DNA from: DASSUW01 sp963830725
Lineage (GTDB): Bacteria; Actinomycetota; Thermoleophilia; Solirubrobacterales; Solirubrobacteraceae
NCBI GenBank assembly: GCA_963830725.1
Contig: CAWHNO010000009.1
Span: 33,527 to 97,526, forward strand
Length of the DNA: 64,000 bases
Reading direction: 5' to 3'
Part shown: in pieces, positions 19,127 to 27,925 of the stretch
Layout: every line of letters begins with the position of its first letter
Position numbering within the stretch: the stretch's first letter is position 1
Translations under genes and position numbers: made by a program
The notes under the pieces: generated by a model
Told to the model about the DNA's origin: nothing
The model's database searches: none
What the model saw: the letters and a program-made list of their open reading frames with translations, nothing else

Positions 19127-20566
19127 ATGCGGCGTCGCCGGCACTGGGGATGGGGATTCGAGGACGATCCGGTCGGCGAGGGCGCGGCCGAGCTGGCCGC
19201 CCATCTGGGCTTCGGGTCGGCCGATCTGGAGCGGCCCGCCCCGCTGCGGGTCGATCGCGATCGTGCCCTGCACGCGCACGGCTCGTCCTACCTGGACGTC
19301 GTGCGCGCACTGCGCGGCGACCTCCCGCACCTGCCCGACGCGGTGGTGCGGCCGGACGACGAGGCGGGCGTCATGCGCGCGCTCGAGCGTGCGCAGGCGG
19401 AGAACCTCGCGATCACGCCGTACGGCGGCGGGACCAGCGTCGTCGGCGGCGTCGACCCGATCCCGCAGCCGCGCCACGACGGCGCGATCTCACTCGACCT
19501 CGGGCGGCTCGACCGCGTGCTGGAGGTCGATCCGGTCTCGCGCGCCGCCCGCATCCAGGCCGGCGCGACGGGTCCCCGCATCGAGGAGCAGCTCGCCGGG
19601 CACGGGATGACCCTGCGCTTCTACCCGCAGTCGTTCGAGCGGTCGACGCTCGGCGGCTGGATCGCCACCCGCGCCGCCGGGCACTTCGCCACCGGGCCGA
19701 CCCACATCGACGACCTCGTCGAGTCGATCCGCGCGATCACGCCGCGCGGTGAGGTCTGGGAGTCGCGCCGGCTGCCGGCGTCCGGCGCCGGGCCGTCGCC
19801 GGACCGCCTCCTGCTCGGGTCCGAGGGCACGCTCGCGGTGATCACCGAGGCCTGGGTCCGGATCCGGCCCCGCGACGAGCCGCGCTGGAGCGCCCGCGTC
19901 GAGCTGGACGACTTCGACGCCGGGCTCGAGCTGATCCGCGAGATCGTCCAGGGCGGCATGCGGCCGTCGAACTGCCGCCTGGTCGAGGCGGCCGAGGCGC
20001 GGCTCACGCTGAGCGGCGATCGCACGACCCTGCACCTGGGCTTCGAGGGCGCGCACGAGCCGGTCGAGCGGGCGCGCGCCCTCTGCGCGCGGCACGGCCG
20101 CGTGATCGACGGCGGCGGCGGTGCCTGGCGCGAGGCGTTCCTGCGGGCGCCGTACCTGCGCGACACGCTGGTGGCCATGGGCGTGCTCACCGAGACGTTC
20201 GAGACCGCGGTGACGTGGGACCGCCTGCCGCGCTTCATCGACGAGGTGAAGGCGGCGATCGACGGCGCGCTCGTCACCTGCCGGATCACCCACGCCTACC
20301 CCGACGGCGCCGCCCCGTACTTCACGGTGGTGGCGCCCGCCCGCCGCGGCGAGGAGGAGGAGCAGTGGGCGCAGATCAAGCGCGCGGCCGCCGACGCGGT
20401 GCTCGCCGGCGGCGGCACGATCACGCACCACCACGCCGTCGGCCGCGATCACCGCCCGTGGTACGACCGGCAGCGACCGGAGCCCTTCGCCGCGGCCGTG
20501 CGCGCCGCCAAGGCCGCGCTCGACCCCGAGGGGCGCCTCAATCCCGGGGTACTCTTGGATCCGTGA
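19127..20566 (+). CDS. FAD-binding oxidase of the alkyl-DHAP synthase/glycolate oxidase type
   Basis: 479 residues. The N-terminal RRRHWGWGFEDD and FAD-domain motifs ITPYGGGTSVVGGVDP and STLGGWIATRAAGHFATGPT match the VAO-family branch with alkyldihydroxyacetonephosphate synthase-like proteins. The C-terminus carries ITHHHAVGRDHRPWY, the His cluster of that branch, and ends PEGRLNPGVLL. AAGGAGGG sits five bases before ATG 19127, fixing the start. Ether-lipid synthesis would be one role, but actinobacterial homologues are diverse and no lipid genes are adjacent. It overlaps the next gene by 4 bases. Confidence 0.85.
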   Translation: MRRRRHWGWGFEDDPVGEGAAELAAHLGFGSADLERPAPLRVDRDRALHAHGSSYLDVVRALRGDLPHLPDAVVRPDDEAGVMRALERAQAENLAITPYGGGTSVVGGVDPIPQPRHDGAISLDLGRLDRVLEVDPVSRAARIQAGATGPRIEEQLAGHGMTLRFYPQSFERSTLGGWIATRAAGHFATGPTHIDDLVESIRAITPRGEVWESRRLPASGAGPSPDRLLLGSEGTLAVITEAWVRIRPRDEPRWSARVELDDFDAGLELIREIVQGGMRPSNCRLVEAAEARLTLSGDRTTLHLGFEGAHEPVERARALCARHGRVIDGGGGAWREAFLRAPYLRDTLVAMGVLTETFETAVTWDRLPRFIDEVKAAIDGALVTCRITHAYPDGAAPYFTVVAPARRGEEEEQWAQIKRAAADAVLAGGGTITHHHAVGRDHRPWYDRQRPEPFAAAVRAAKAALDPEGRLNPGVLLDP

Positions 20567-20890
20567 CCGACGTCGACGCCTCCGCCAAGAACATGCAGGC
20601 CGTCTGCAAGGCGAAGGAGGTCCATGACCGCTCGTGCCCGTGGGGCGGCAAGGCCAACCGCGTCCACCTCTCGTGGTTCGACCTCGAGCGGATCGGCTGG
20701 GAGGAGGGCGACGTGATCTGCGGCCTCGTCGTCGTCGGCGACGAGAAGGTCTCGACCGGGATGATGCGGGTCACGTGCGACGCCGAGCCGGGCGGCGGCA
20801 AGGAGGAGGCCGAGGAGGAGGTCGTCGAGGCCGTCAGCGAGCGCGAGCTGGTGACCGTCACGCCTTCGAGCGAGCCCGCTACCTCGCTGA
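20563..20890 (+). CDS. Small uncharacterised protein coupled to the FAD oxidase (frame probably shifted at 20,882-20,887)
   Basis: About 108 residues, unrecognised. Visible: CKAKEVHDRSCPWGGKANRVH, with two Cys and a Gly-rich patch, a WFDLERIGWEEGD segment, then an acidic Glu-rich tail. GTG 20563 overlaps the previous TGA (GTGA). As read, the frame runs on to 21,036, but that tail is antisense to conserved Ppx/GppA residues. Removing one base in 20,882-20,887 gives a natural stop at 20,890 and at the same time a natural stop for the opposing gene. A partner of the FAD oxidase is possible but unproven. Confidence 0.6.
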
Positions 20891-22371
20891 CTTCGAGCTC
20901 GCGCCCGAACGCCTGCTTGAACAGGTCCTGCTCCTTCTGGGCGGCCCAGCGCGCGATCGCGACGTCCTCATGCGCCTCCAGGCGCAGCTTCACGCGCCCG
21001 TCGGTGACCTGCACCTTCACGCGGTCGACGGCCTGATCGCGCGAGCGCTCGAGCTGCTCGGCGAGCCGCAGGACGGCCGAGCAGCGGGTCAGCAGCTCGT
21101 CGTCGCCCTTGCGGCCGAGCGCCGAGAACTGGCCGAGCGTGGGCGAGCCCTTGCGGTGATAGCGCGCCATCTGGCCGATCAGGGCCGTCTCGCGGGGTGA
21201 GAAGCCCGGCAGGCCGGCATTCAGGATCAGGTAGCGCGAGTGCTTGTGGTGGTCGTCATAGTCGACGGCCGTCCCGATGTCGTGCAGCATCGCGGCCGCC
21301 CACAGCAGCTCGCGCTCGACCGGGTCGCCGCTGCCCAGCTCGTCCCACATCGAGAGCGCGAGGCCGGCCACGTGCTCGGTGTGGGCCATGTCCGCGTGGT
21401 ACTGGGCGGCCAGGTTGCGCGACCGAGTGCTCGCGCACGTCGTCGATCAGCGGCGGGTAGCTGCCGTCGAGCAGCGAGGCGAAGAACACGCCCTCGCGCA
21501 GACCCGCTTCGGTGACCTCCATGCAGTCGAAGCCGCCGGCCTCCATCACCGACTGCACGACGACCGCTCCGGCCAGGATCAGGTCGGCGCGCTCGGGCTT
21601 GATGCCGGGGACGTCGGCGCGTTCGGCCGGGGTGAGGCCCGCCAGCGTCTCGACCAGCTCGTCGAGGACCTCGTTGCGCAGTGGAAAGCCCTGGACGCCG
21701 AACGACGGCAGCTCCTCGGCCATCTCGGCCGCCGCGGCGAGGTTGCGGACCGTCCCGCCGATGCCGGCCAGCGCGCCGCCGTCGTCGAGCCACGGCGCGT
21801 CCTCGAGCGACTGCGCGACGTGCGCGCGCAGCGCCTTCAGGTGCTTGGGCTTGATGCGCTCGCGGGCGAGGAAGCGCTCGGTCATGCGCACGGCACCGAG
21901 CGGCCAGGAGCACATGTCGAGCGCCTTGCGGTCCTCCACGCGGGTGAGCTGCATCGAGCCGCCGCCGAGGTCGAGCGCCACGCCGTCGGTCAGCGTGGTC
22001 GAGTTGACCGCCGCCAGATAGCCGTAGAACGCCTCCTCCTCGGTGGTCAGCACCTGCACGTCGAGCGCCGACCGGCGCAGGAAGTCGTCGCGGTTGGAGG
22101 CGTCGCGGATCGCCGAGGTGGCGACCGCGCGCACGTCCTCGATCCCGGTGGCGCGGCAGAAGTGCGCGTACAGCTCGACGGTCTCGAGCGCCCGCTCCAT
22201 CGGCTCGGGTCCGAGCACGCCGGCCGCGTCGAGGCCCTCGCCGATGCGGACCGGCTCGTGGATCTCGTCGGTGCGCTTCCACCACTGGTCGGGCACCCAC
22301 GTGAACTCGACGAGCCGGAACGAGTTCGACCCGAGGTCAATGACCGCGAGCCGCTTCTCCGTCACCGTCAT
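20879..22371 (-). CDS. Exopolyphosphatase / ppGpp phosphohydrolase, Ppx/GppA family (two frameshifts as read)
   Basis: About 496 residues after repair. The N-terminal part is the ASKHA ATPase-like fold: AVIDLGSNSFRLVEF (phosphate 1), ATSAIRDASNRDDFL, and GVALDLGGGSMQLTRVED (phosphate 2). The C-terminal part is an HD-like domain (AAMLHDIGTAVDYDDHHKHS), as in the long Ppx form. These enzymes remove phosphate from polyphosphate or pppGpp. The frame changes near 21,424, where SVAQP should read SVRNLAAQYH, and again at 20,882-20,887. As read, the second shift adds a long tail over the opposing gene, down to 20,538. Repaired length is 497 codons. Confidence 0.85.
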
Positions 22372-22390
22372 CGCAGGGCGGGAGGCTAGT

Positions 22391-22418
22391 ACAGGCGGCC
22401 GAACTTTCGGCCGCCTGT
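22391..22418 (-). terminator. Strong hairpin after the glyoxalase gene
   Basis: Perfect 13-bp arms ACAGGCGGCCGAA and TTCGGCCGCCTGT separated by CT. It lies 56 bases beyond the glyoxalase stop and 20 bases before the Ppx/GppA start on the same strand, so it should isolate ppx transcription. There is no T-run. Confidence 0.6.
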
Positions 22419-22473
22419 GAGCGACGTGACCGACGGCTTGACGCCACCACCTCGGCTGCGACGGGGCCGGGCT

Positions 22474-22857
22474 TCAGCCCGAGGCCTGGCCTCGCTCGAT
22501 CAGCTCGATGCGGTAGCCGTCGGGGTCGCGCACGAAGCAGATGCGCGAGCCGCCCTCGCGGACGCGGTACGGCGGCTTCTCGGGCTCGATCCCCTTCGCC
22601 GAGAGGTTCTCGAGCGTCGCGTCGATGTCGTCGACGGTCAGCGCGATGTGGTTGTAGCCGGTGCCCATCTCGTACGAGTCGACACCGTGGTTGTAGGTCA
22701 GCTCGAGCCGGTCGCCGTCCCCCGGCAGCCCCATGAACACGTTGATCGCCTCGTCGCGGATCGGCATCCGGCGGCGCTCCTCGAAGCCGATCGCCTCGTA
22801 GAAGGCGACGCTCCGGTCGATGTCGCCGATGCGGTAGCAGGTATGGATGAGTTCCAC
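22474..22857 (-). CDS. gloA: Glyoxalase I-like protein (VOC superfamily)
   Basis: 127 residues, close to the length of bacterial lactoylglutathione lyase. All four metal ligands of glyoxalase I are in place: His in ELIHTCYRIGD, Glu in DRLELTYNHGVD, His in GYNHIALTVDD and Glu in PDGYRIELIE. Glyoxalase I detoxifies methylglyoxal as its glutathione hemithioacetal. Most actinobacteria make mycothiol instead, so the thiol cofactor may differ. GTG 22857 gives the family N-terminus. It is divergent from the metallo-hydrolase at 22,882; the 24-base gap leaves room only for overlapping promoters. No GloB is identified, although the divergent MBL enzyme is a candidate. Confidence 0.82.
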   Translation of the reverse strand: MELIHTCYRIGDIDRSVAFYEAIGFEERRRMPIRDEAINVFMGLPGDGDRLELTYNHGVDSYEMGTGYNHIALTVDDIDATLENLSAKGIEPEKPPYRVREGGSRICFVRDPDGYRIELIERGQASG

Positions 22858-22881
22858 GGTCCGGAGCGTACCCTCCGCCCC

Positions 22882-23613
22882 ATGATCGTCGAACGCTCCA
22901 TGAGCGATGGCTGGCTCTCCAACACGTACCTGGTCGCGGCCGAGCCCGGCGGCGATGCCTTCCTCGTCGACGCCGGCGGACCGCTCGACCCGCTGTTCGC
23001 CAAGGCGGACGAGCACGGCCTGAACGTCACCCACATCCTCCTGACCCACCATCACCACGACCACGTCGCCGAGCTCGGCAAGGCGCTCGAGCGCTGGCCG
23101 GACGCCGCGGTGCTCTCCCACCCGGAGGAGCGGGTGCCGGGCACGACCGGCGAGCTGAACGGCGGCGACGAGGTCCGGATCGGCGGCCTGACCGTGCGCG
23201 CCCTCCACACCCCCGGCCACACGGCGGGGATGCTGGCGCTCCTCGTCGACGGCAACGTGTTCACCGGCGACACGCTGTTCAAGGGCTCGGTCGGCGGCGT
23301 GCGCGCGCCCGGCAGCACGAGCTACGAGGACCTGAAGCGCTCGATCATGGAGGTCCTGCTCGAGCTGCCGCCCGAGACCACCGTCCGGCCCGGCCATACG
23401 GATCCGACCACGGTCGCCGACGAGCTGGAGAGCAACCGCTTCGTGCGCATCTGGCGCGGGCTCGACCCCGAGGGGTCGGAGGACTGCACCGCGCTCGGCG
23501 AGCCGGCCACGCTGGTGCTGCTCGGGGACGACTACGACGGCGGCCACAAGGCCTGGGTCCGCTGGCCCGACGGCCGCGACGACATCGTCCCCGGCTCGAA
23601 GGTCAGCCGCTAG
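22882..23613 (+). CDS. MBL-fold metallo-hydrolase (glyoxalase II-like)
   Basis: 243 residues. Zinc-binding motifs are complete: LLTHHHHDHVAELG, LHTPGHTAGMLAL, VFTGDTLFKGS and VRPGHTDPTTV, the pattern of hydroxyacylglutathione hydrolase-like thioesterases. A C-terminal extra piece of ~45 residues (LGDDYDGGHKAWVRWPDGR) is not part of the core fold. Placement back-to-back with a glyoxalase I-like gene suggests the second step of methylglyoxal removal, but this is inference. ATG 22882 starts the conserved sequence. It is followed after 11 bases by a membrane protein gene. Confidence 0.85.
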   Translation: MIVERSMSDGWLSNTYLVAAEPGGDAFLVDAGGPLDPLFAKADEHGLNVTHILLTHHHHDHVAELGKALERWPDAAVLSHPEERVPGTTGELNGGDEVRIGGLTVRALHTPGHTAGMLALLVDGNVFTGDTLFKGSVGGVRAPGSTSYEDLKRSIMEVLLELPPETTVRPGHTDPTTVADELESNRFVRIWRGLDPEGSEDCTALGEPATLVLLGDDYDGGHKAWVRWPDGRDDIVPGSKVSR

Positions 23614-23624
23614 AACAAGAGGGC

Positions 23625-24245
23625 ATGGCAGAGGTGAAGAGCAGCGGGATCTCGGTCCAGACGCTGGTGATCTCCGCGTCAGCCGCCGTGGCGGCGGCCG
23701 TCGTCGTGCCCATGATCTGGGAGCGGGGCACGCTGGTGGCCACCGCGATGACGCCGGTGATCGTGGCGCTCGTGTCGGAGGGACTGCGCAAGCCCGCCGA
23801 CAGGCTCAGCGCCGCGACGAAGACCGTGCGCCGCAGCGCCACCGGCGCGGCGGTCCGCGATCCCGACTTCGATCCGCTCCCGCCGGGCGAGGGCGACGTG
23901 GCGGTGCGCGAGGACGACCCGTTCGGCCTGCGGTCGCGGCCGCCGGTAAAGCACCACTGGAAGATCGCGCTGGCCACCGGCGCGGCGGCGTTCGCGATCG
24001 CCGTCGTCGCGCTGACGATGTCCGAGCTCGTGTTCGGCGGCCCGGCGACCAAGGAGGGCGGCAGCACGACGTTCTTCTCCGGGTCGCAGGAGCCGACGCC
24101 GACCGCGACGCCCACGGCGACCGAGACGCCGGAGGCGACCGAGACGGCTCAGCCGACCGCCACGCCGACGCCGACCGCTCCGCCGGCGGAGGCGCCCGCG
24201 CCGCTCGAGGCGACGCCGACGCCCACACCGACGGCCACGCCCTGA
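23625..24245 (+). CDS. Membrane protein with Pro/Thr-rich tail, unknown function
   Basis: 206 residues. A hydrophobic stretch near residues 10-50 (AAVAAAVVVPMIW, AMTPVIVALVS), a charged cytoplasmic-looking middle, one clear membrane helix near 115-135 (IALATGAAAFAIAVVALTMS), then a ~55-residue low-complexity tail of repeated TPTATP-like units that would lie outside the cell as a spacer. The codon repetition in 24,090-24,240 comes from this tail. Its stop and the ATG of the next gene overlap (TGATG), tying it to the AarF-like kinase. No family is recognised. Confidence 0.65.
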   Translation: MAEVKSSGISVQTLVISASAAVAAAVVVPMIWERGTLVATAMTPVIVALVSEGLRKPADRLSAATKTVRRSATGAAVRDPDFDPLPPGEGDVAVREDDPFGLRSRPPVKHHWKIALATGAAAFAIAVVALTMSELVFGGPATKEGGSTTFFSGSQEPTPTATPTATETPEATETAQPTATPTPTAPPAEAPAPLEATPTPTPTATP

Positions 24246-25618
24246 TGGCCAAGGACCGGATCCCGACCTCGCGCGTCGCCCGGACGGCGCGCGTGTCAGG
24301 GCTGGCCGCGGGCCAGGCGGCGCGCCACCTCGGCACGCGCGCCGCGAACCTGGGGCGCTCCGACGAGGGCAGGCAGGCCGCGCTCGAGCGCCGCAACCTC
24401 GAGGCCGCCGAGCAGATCGTCGCCGCTCTCGGGACGATGAAAGGCGCGGCGATGAAGCTCGGCCAGGTCATGAGCTTCCTCGACGTCGGGCTCGTGCCGG
24501 AGGAGCACCGCGAGGAGTTCCAGCGCAAGCTCGGCGAGCTCCGCGACTCCGCGCCGAAGGTGCGCTTCCACGACATGCGCAAGGTCATGGAGTCCGAGCT
24601 CGGTGAGTCGATCGAGGATGTGTTCGACGCGTTCGAGACCGAGCCGGTCGCCGCGGCCTCGATCGGCCAGGTCTACCGCGCGCGGCTGCACGACGGCCGC
24701 GACGTCGCCGTGAAGGTGCAGTACCCGGGCGTCGCGCAGGCGGTGCGGGCCGACATGCAGAACCTCGGGATGATCCTGCGGCTGATGAAGCGGGTCGCCC
24801 CCGGGCTCGACGTCAAGAGCACGGCCGAGGAGATCCGCGACCGGATCGGCGACGAGCTCGACTACGAGCTGGAGGCCCAGAACCAGCGCACGCTGGCGCG
24901 CATCTTCCGCGACCACCCGTTCATCCGCGTCCCCGAGGTGGTCTCGTCGCTCAGCCGCGAGAAGGTGCTCGTCACCGAGTACGTGACCGGCCTCGGCTTC
25001 GACGCCATCAAGCAGCTCGACCAGGCCACGCGCGACCGCGTCGGCGAGATCGTCTTCCGCTTCTTCTTCGGCTGCATGTACCGCCACCGGCAGTTCTCCG
25101 GCGATCCGCACCCGGGCAACTTCCTGCTGCAGCCCGACGGGAGCGTCGCGTTCCTGGACTTCGGGCTGTTCAAGGTCATGCCGGCCGACCTGATCGAGAT
25201 CGAGCTCGCCTGCCAGCGCGCCGGCCACGAGGGCGACGCCGAGACGCTGCACGAGATCTTCAGCCGCACCGGCTTCCTGCGCGAGCCGGACCGCTTCCGG
25301 CCCGACAAGCTGCTGGCGCAGTTCCTCGACGCCACCTGGTGGTACGTGCTCGACGACGAGCTCCACCTGCAGCCCGAGATCGCCACCGAGGTGATGATCG
25401 AGATGTCGGACCCGCGCTCCTCGCACTTCGGGCAGATGCGCCACGAGACGCTGCCCGCCGACCACCTCTTCGGCCGCCGCGTCGAGCTGCTCACGCTGGC
25501 CGTCCTCTCCCAGCTCGAGGCGAAGGCCAACTGGCACCGGATCGCCCGCGAGTGGATGTACGGCGACGAGCCCGTGACCGAGCTGGGCCGCGAAGAGGCC
25601 GGCTTCTACGCGGCCTGA
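24245..25618 (+). CDS. AarF/UbiB/ABC1 family atypical kinase
   Basis: 457 residues. Family marks: the KxGQ motif in KGAAMKLGQVMSFLD near residue 75; ATP-site region PVAAASIGQVYRARL (the Ala-rich loop replacing the usual Gly-rich loop); Lys in GRDVAVKVQYPG; catalytic and metal loops SGDPHPGNFLLQPDG and AFLDFGLFKV. UbiB-type proteins are ATPases that support quinone and other lipid-soluble metabolite handling. Here menaquinone would be the expected quinone. It is coupled to the preceding membrane protein and converges on pyk, with 21 bases between stops. Confidence 0.87.
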   Translation: MAKDRIPTSRVARTARVSGLAAGQAARHLGTRAANLGRSDEGRQAALERRNLEAAEQIVAALGTMKGAAMKLGQVMSFLDVGLVPEEHREEFQRKLGELRDSAPKVRFHDMRKVMESELGESIEDVFDAFETEPVAAASIGQVYRARLHDGRDVAVKVQYPGVAQAVRADMQNLGMILRLMKRVAPGLDVKSTAEEIRDRIGDELDYELEAQNQRTLARIFRDHPFIRVPEVVSSLSREKVLVTEYVTGLGFDAIKQLDQATRDRVGEIVFRFFFGCMYRHRQFSGDPHPGNFLLQPDGSVAFLDFGLFKVMPADLIEIELACQRAGHEGDAETLHEIFSRTGFLREPDRFRPDKLLAQFLDATWWYVLDDELHLQPEIATEVMIEMSDPRSSHFGQMRHETLPADHLFGRRVELLTLAVLSQLEAKANWHRIAREWMYGDEPVTELGREEAGFYAA

Positions 25619-25639
25619 GCGAAGGCCCGCAGCTCGGCG

Positions 25640-27049
25640 TCAGGCGTCCTGGATCTGCAGCAGACTCGTCGTGCCCGGCTTCCCGGAGGGCAAGCCGGCG
25701 GTGACGCCGACGCGGTCGCCAGGCTTCACCCAGCCGAGCTCGACCGTGCGGTGGACGGCCGCATAGATCAGCTCTTCGGTGACCTCGAAGCGGCGCATCG
25801 ACGCGGCCTGCACGCCCCACATGAGCCCGCAGCGGCGGACGGTCTCGCGGCCCGGCGAGAGCGCGCAGATCGGCACCGTCGGCCGGTGGGCGGAGATCAG
25901 GCGCGCCGAGCGGCCGCTGAGCGTCGGGACCACCAGCGCCGCCAGACCGAGCTCGTGCGCGGCGCGGCAGGCGGTGTAGGCGACCGTGTACGCCGGGTCG
26001 CGGCGGTCGCGCCGCACGCGCTTCTCGTTCCACTCGCGGTAGGGGAGCGTCTTCTCGGTGCGGTCGGCGATCGAGGCGAGCATGGCCACCGACTCGACGG
26101 GGTAGTCGCCGACGGCGCTCTCCTGCGAGAGCATCACCGCGTCGGTGCCGTCGAGGATCGCGTTGGCGACGTCGGTCACCTCGGCGCGCGTGGGGCGCGA
26201 GGAGCGGACCATCGAGTCGAGCATCTGAGTCGCGGTGATCGAGGGGCGGGCGAGCGCGCCCGCCAGCGCGAGCACCTGCTTCTGCACGATCGGGACCTCC
26301 TCGATCTGCAGCTCGATGCCGAGGTCGCCGCGGGCCACCATCACGCAGTCGGCCGCGCGCACGATCTCCTCCGCGCGCTGCACCGCCTGCGGCTTCTCGA
26401 TCTTGGCGATCAGCGGCAGCCGCGTGTGCTTGCGCAGGAAGGTGATGTCCTCGGCGCGGCGGACGAAGCTCAGCGCGACGAGGTCGACGCCGATCTCCTC
26501 GCCCGTCTGCACGTGCCTGAGGTCCTCCTCGGGGACGGAGGGCAGCGCTGCGGCCTCACCGGGGATGTTGAGGCCCTGGCGCGAGGCGACCGCACCGCCG
26601 ACCTCGACCTCGGCGTCGATCTCGCCGTCGCCGGGCCGCGTGGCGGTCACGCGCAGGCGCACCGCGCCGTCGGCGAGGTACATGATCTCGTCGTTGTGGA
26701 CGCTGTCGGCCAGGCCGGCCCAGGTGATCGACATCCGCTGCGCGTCGCCCTCGAAGCCGTTCGCGCCGCAGACGAACGTCAGCTGATCGCCCGGCTTGAG
26801 CTCGGCGATCCCCTCCGCCAGCGGCCCGATCCGCAGCTTGGGCCCGGGCAGGTCCTGGAGGATCGCGACCTGGCGCCCGGCGCGCCCGGCCGCGTCGCGC
26901 ACCAGCCGCGCGGTCTCGGCGTGCTCCTCCGCCGAGCCGTGCGAGAAGTTCAGCCGCGCGACATCCATGCCCGCCTCGATCATGCGCACCAGCACCTCGG
27001 GCGTCCGCGAGGCGGGGCCGATCGTGGCGACGATCTTGGTGCGGCGCAT
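25640..27049 (-). CDS. pyk: Pyruvate kinase
   Basis: 469 residues, the normal bacterial length. It catalyses phosphoenolpyruvate plus ADP to pyruvate plus ATP, the last glycolytic step. Motifs: KIVATIGPASRTPEVLVRMI at the N-terminus, ARLNFSHGSAEEH, the catalytic IAKIEKPQAV, metal-binding MVARGDLGIELQIEEVP, and SITATQMLDSMVRS. The C-terminal allosteric domain is complete (VVPTLSGRSARLISAHRP). ATG 27049 is chosen because the family starts MRRTKIVATIGP; an in-frame extension upstream is non-conserved. It is divergent from a methionine aminopeptidase remnant. Confidence 0.95.
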   Translation of the reverse strand: MRRTKIVATIGPASRTPEVLVRMIEAGMDVARLNFSHGSAEEHAETARLVRDAAGRAGRQVAILQDLPGPKLRIGPLAEGIAELKPGDQLTFVCGANGFEGDAQRMSITWAGLADSVHNDEIMYLADGAVRLRVTATRPGDGEIDAEVEVGGAVASRQGLNIPGEAAALPSVPEEDLRHVQTGEEIGVDLVALSFVRRAEDITFLRKHTRLPLIAKIEKPQAVQRAEEIVRAADCVMVARGDLGIELQIEEVPIVQKQVLALAGALARPSITATQMLDSMVRSSRPTRAEVTDVANAILDGTDAVMLSQESAVGDYPVESVAMLASIADRTEKTLPYREWNEKRVRRDRRDPAYTVAYTACRAAHELGLAALVVPTLSGRSARLISAHRPTVPICALSPGRETVRRCGLMWGVQAASMRRFEVTEELIYAAVHRTVELGWVKPGDRVGVTAGLPSGKPGTTSLLQIQDA

Positions 27050-27096
27050 CGGACGGCGCACGGTAGCGGTTGCGCGGCATGGACAATGCTGCGGCG

Positions 27097-27295
27097 ATGT
27101 CGATCGAGACCCAGGAGGAGCTGGACGGGCTGCGACGGGCGCACCATCCACGAGCCGATCCTGGGCGCCGGCGGGCCCGGCATACGCCCGGGCGGCGACG
27201 GCTGGACGATCCGCACCGCCGACGGAGCCTTGGCGGCCCACGTCGAGCACACGATCGTCGTCACCGACGATCGCCCGCTGGTGCTAACCGCCTAG
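27097..27295 (+). pseudogene. map: Methionine aminopeptidase (type I) remnant with large internal deletion
   Basis: The first ~13 residues look like a normal MAP start (MSIETQEELDGLRRA). They are joined, in another frame, to the end of a MAP: GRTIHEPILGAGGPGIRPGG, then DGWTIRTADGALAAHVEHT and IVVTDDRPLVLT up to the stop at 27,295. In MAP, the second half contains the metal-binding HEP and the EHT Glu. Roughly 190 residues between are missing, including the two Asp ligands, so no enzyme can be made. A single-base error cannot explain this. The remnant overlaps the 3' end of the response regulator gene by 12 bases. Confidence 0.72.
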
Positions 27296-27925
27296 CCAGG
27301 CGACCACGGCCAGCACGCGCCGGTGAGCCGTGTCGGCCGGCGGGAGCCCGAGCTTGGCGAAGATGCTGGCGACGTGCTTCTCGACGCCGCTGGGCGTGAT
27401 CTCCAGCTCGTCGGCGATCCCGTGGTTGGTGCGCCCTTCGGCCATCAGCGCCAGCACGGCGCGCTCGCGTGTGCTCAGCTGGGCCAGCGGTCCGTCCTCG
27501 TGGCCGGCCACGAGCTGCGACACCGCCTCGGGGTCGAGCGCCATGCCGCCGGACGCCACGCGGCGCACCGCCTCGACGAACTCGCGCACGTCGGACACGC
27601 GGTCCTTGAGCAGGTAGCCGACGCCGCCGGTGCCGTCGGCCAGCAGCTCGGCCGCGTAGGTCTGCTCGACGTACTGCGAGAGGATCAGCACGGGGAAGCC
27701 GGGGCGGCGGCGGCGCAGCTCGAGCGCGGCTCGCACGCCCTCGTCGCGGAAGGCGGGCGGGAGCCGGACGTCGACGATCGCCACGTCCGGGCTCGTCCCC
27801 TCGACGGCGTCGAGCAGCGCCGGGCCGTCGGCCACCGCGGCCACGACGTCGAAGCCGCTGTCGCGCAACAGCCGTTCCAGTCCGTCGCGCAGGAGCGCGA
27901 GATCTTCGGCGATCACCACCCGCAC
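27284..27925 (-). CDS. NarL/LuxR-family response regulator
   Basis: 213 residues. The receiver domain holds the phospho-accepting Asp in SPDVAIVDVRLPP (~residue 53), the acidic pair in VVIAEDLALLRDG, and Lys in YLLKDRVSD. The C-terminal LuxR helix-turn-helix is LSTRERAVLALMAEGRTNHG followed by EKHVASIFAKL. It is the partner of the histidine kinase just upstream, whose stop lies 13 bases inside this gene; GTG 27925 is therefore coupled to kinase translation. Target genes are unknown. Confidence 0.9.
   Translation of the reverse strand: MRVVIAEDLALLRDGLERLLRDSGFDVVAAVADGPALLDAVEGTSPDVAIVDVRLPPAFRDEGVRAALELRRRRPGFPVLILSQYVEQTYAAELLADGTGGVGYLLKDRVSDVREFVEAVRRVASGGMALDPEAVSQLVAGHEDGPLAQLSTRERAVLALMAEGRTNHGIADELEITPSGVEKHVASIFAKLGLPPADTAHRRVLAVVAWLGG

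Noticed and set aside
20563..21036. The 157-codon version of the small gene after the FAD oxidase
   Set aside because: Its second half is antisense to conserved Ppx/GppA residues and Ser/Arg-rich; the shorter repaired form is preferred.
24090..24240. Short periodic repeats that could look like a CRISPR or satellite
   Set aside because: Period and sequence come from codons for TPTATP units in a membrane protein tail; there are no spacers. No CRISPR array is seen anywhere in the window.
25751..27295. A 514-codon plus-strand frame across pyk
   Set aside because: Antisense shadow of pyruvate kinase. Only its last ~55 codons are meaningful, as the methionine aminopeptidase remnant.
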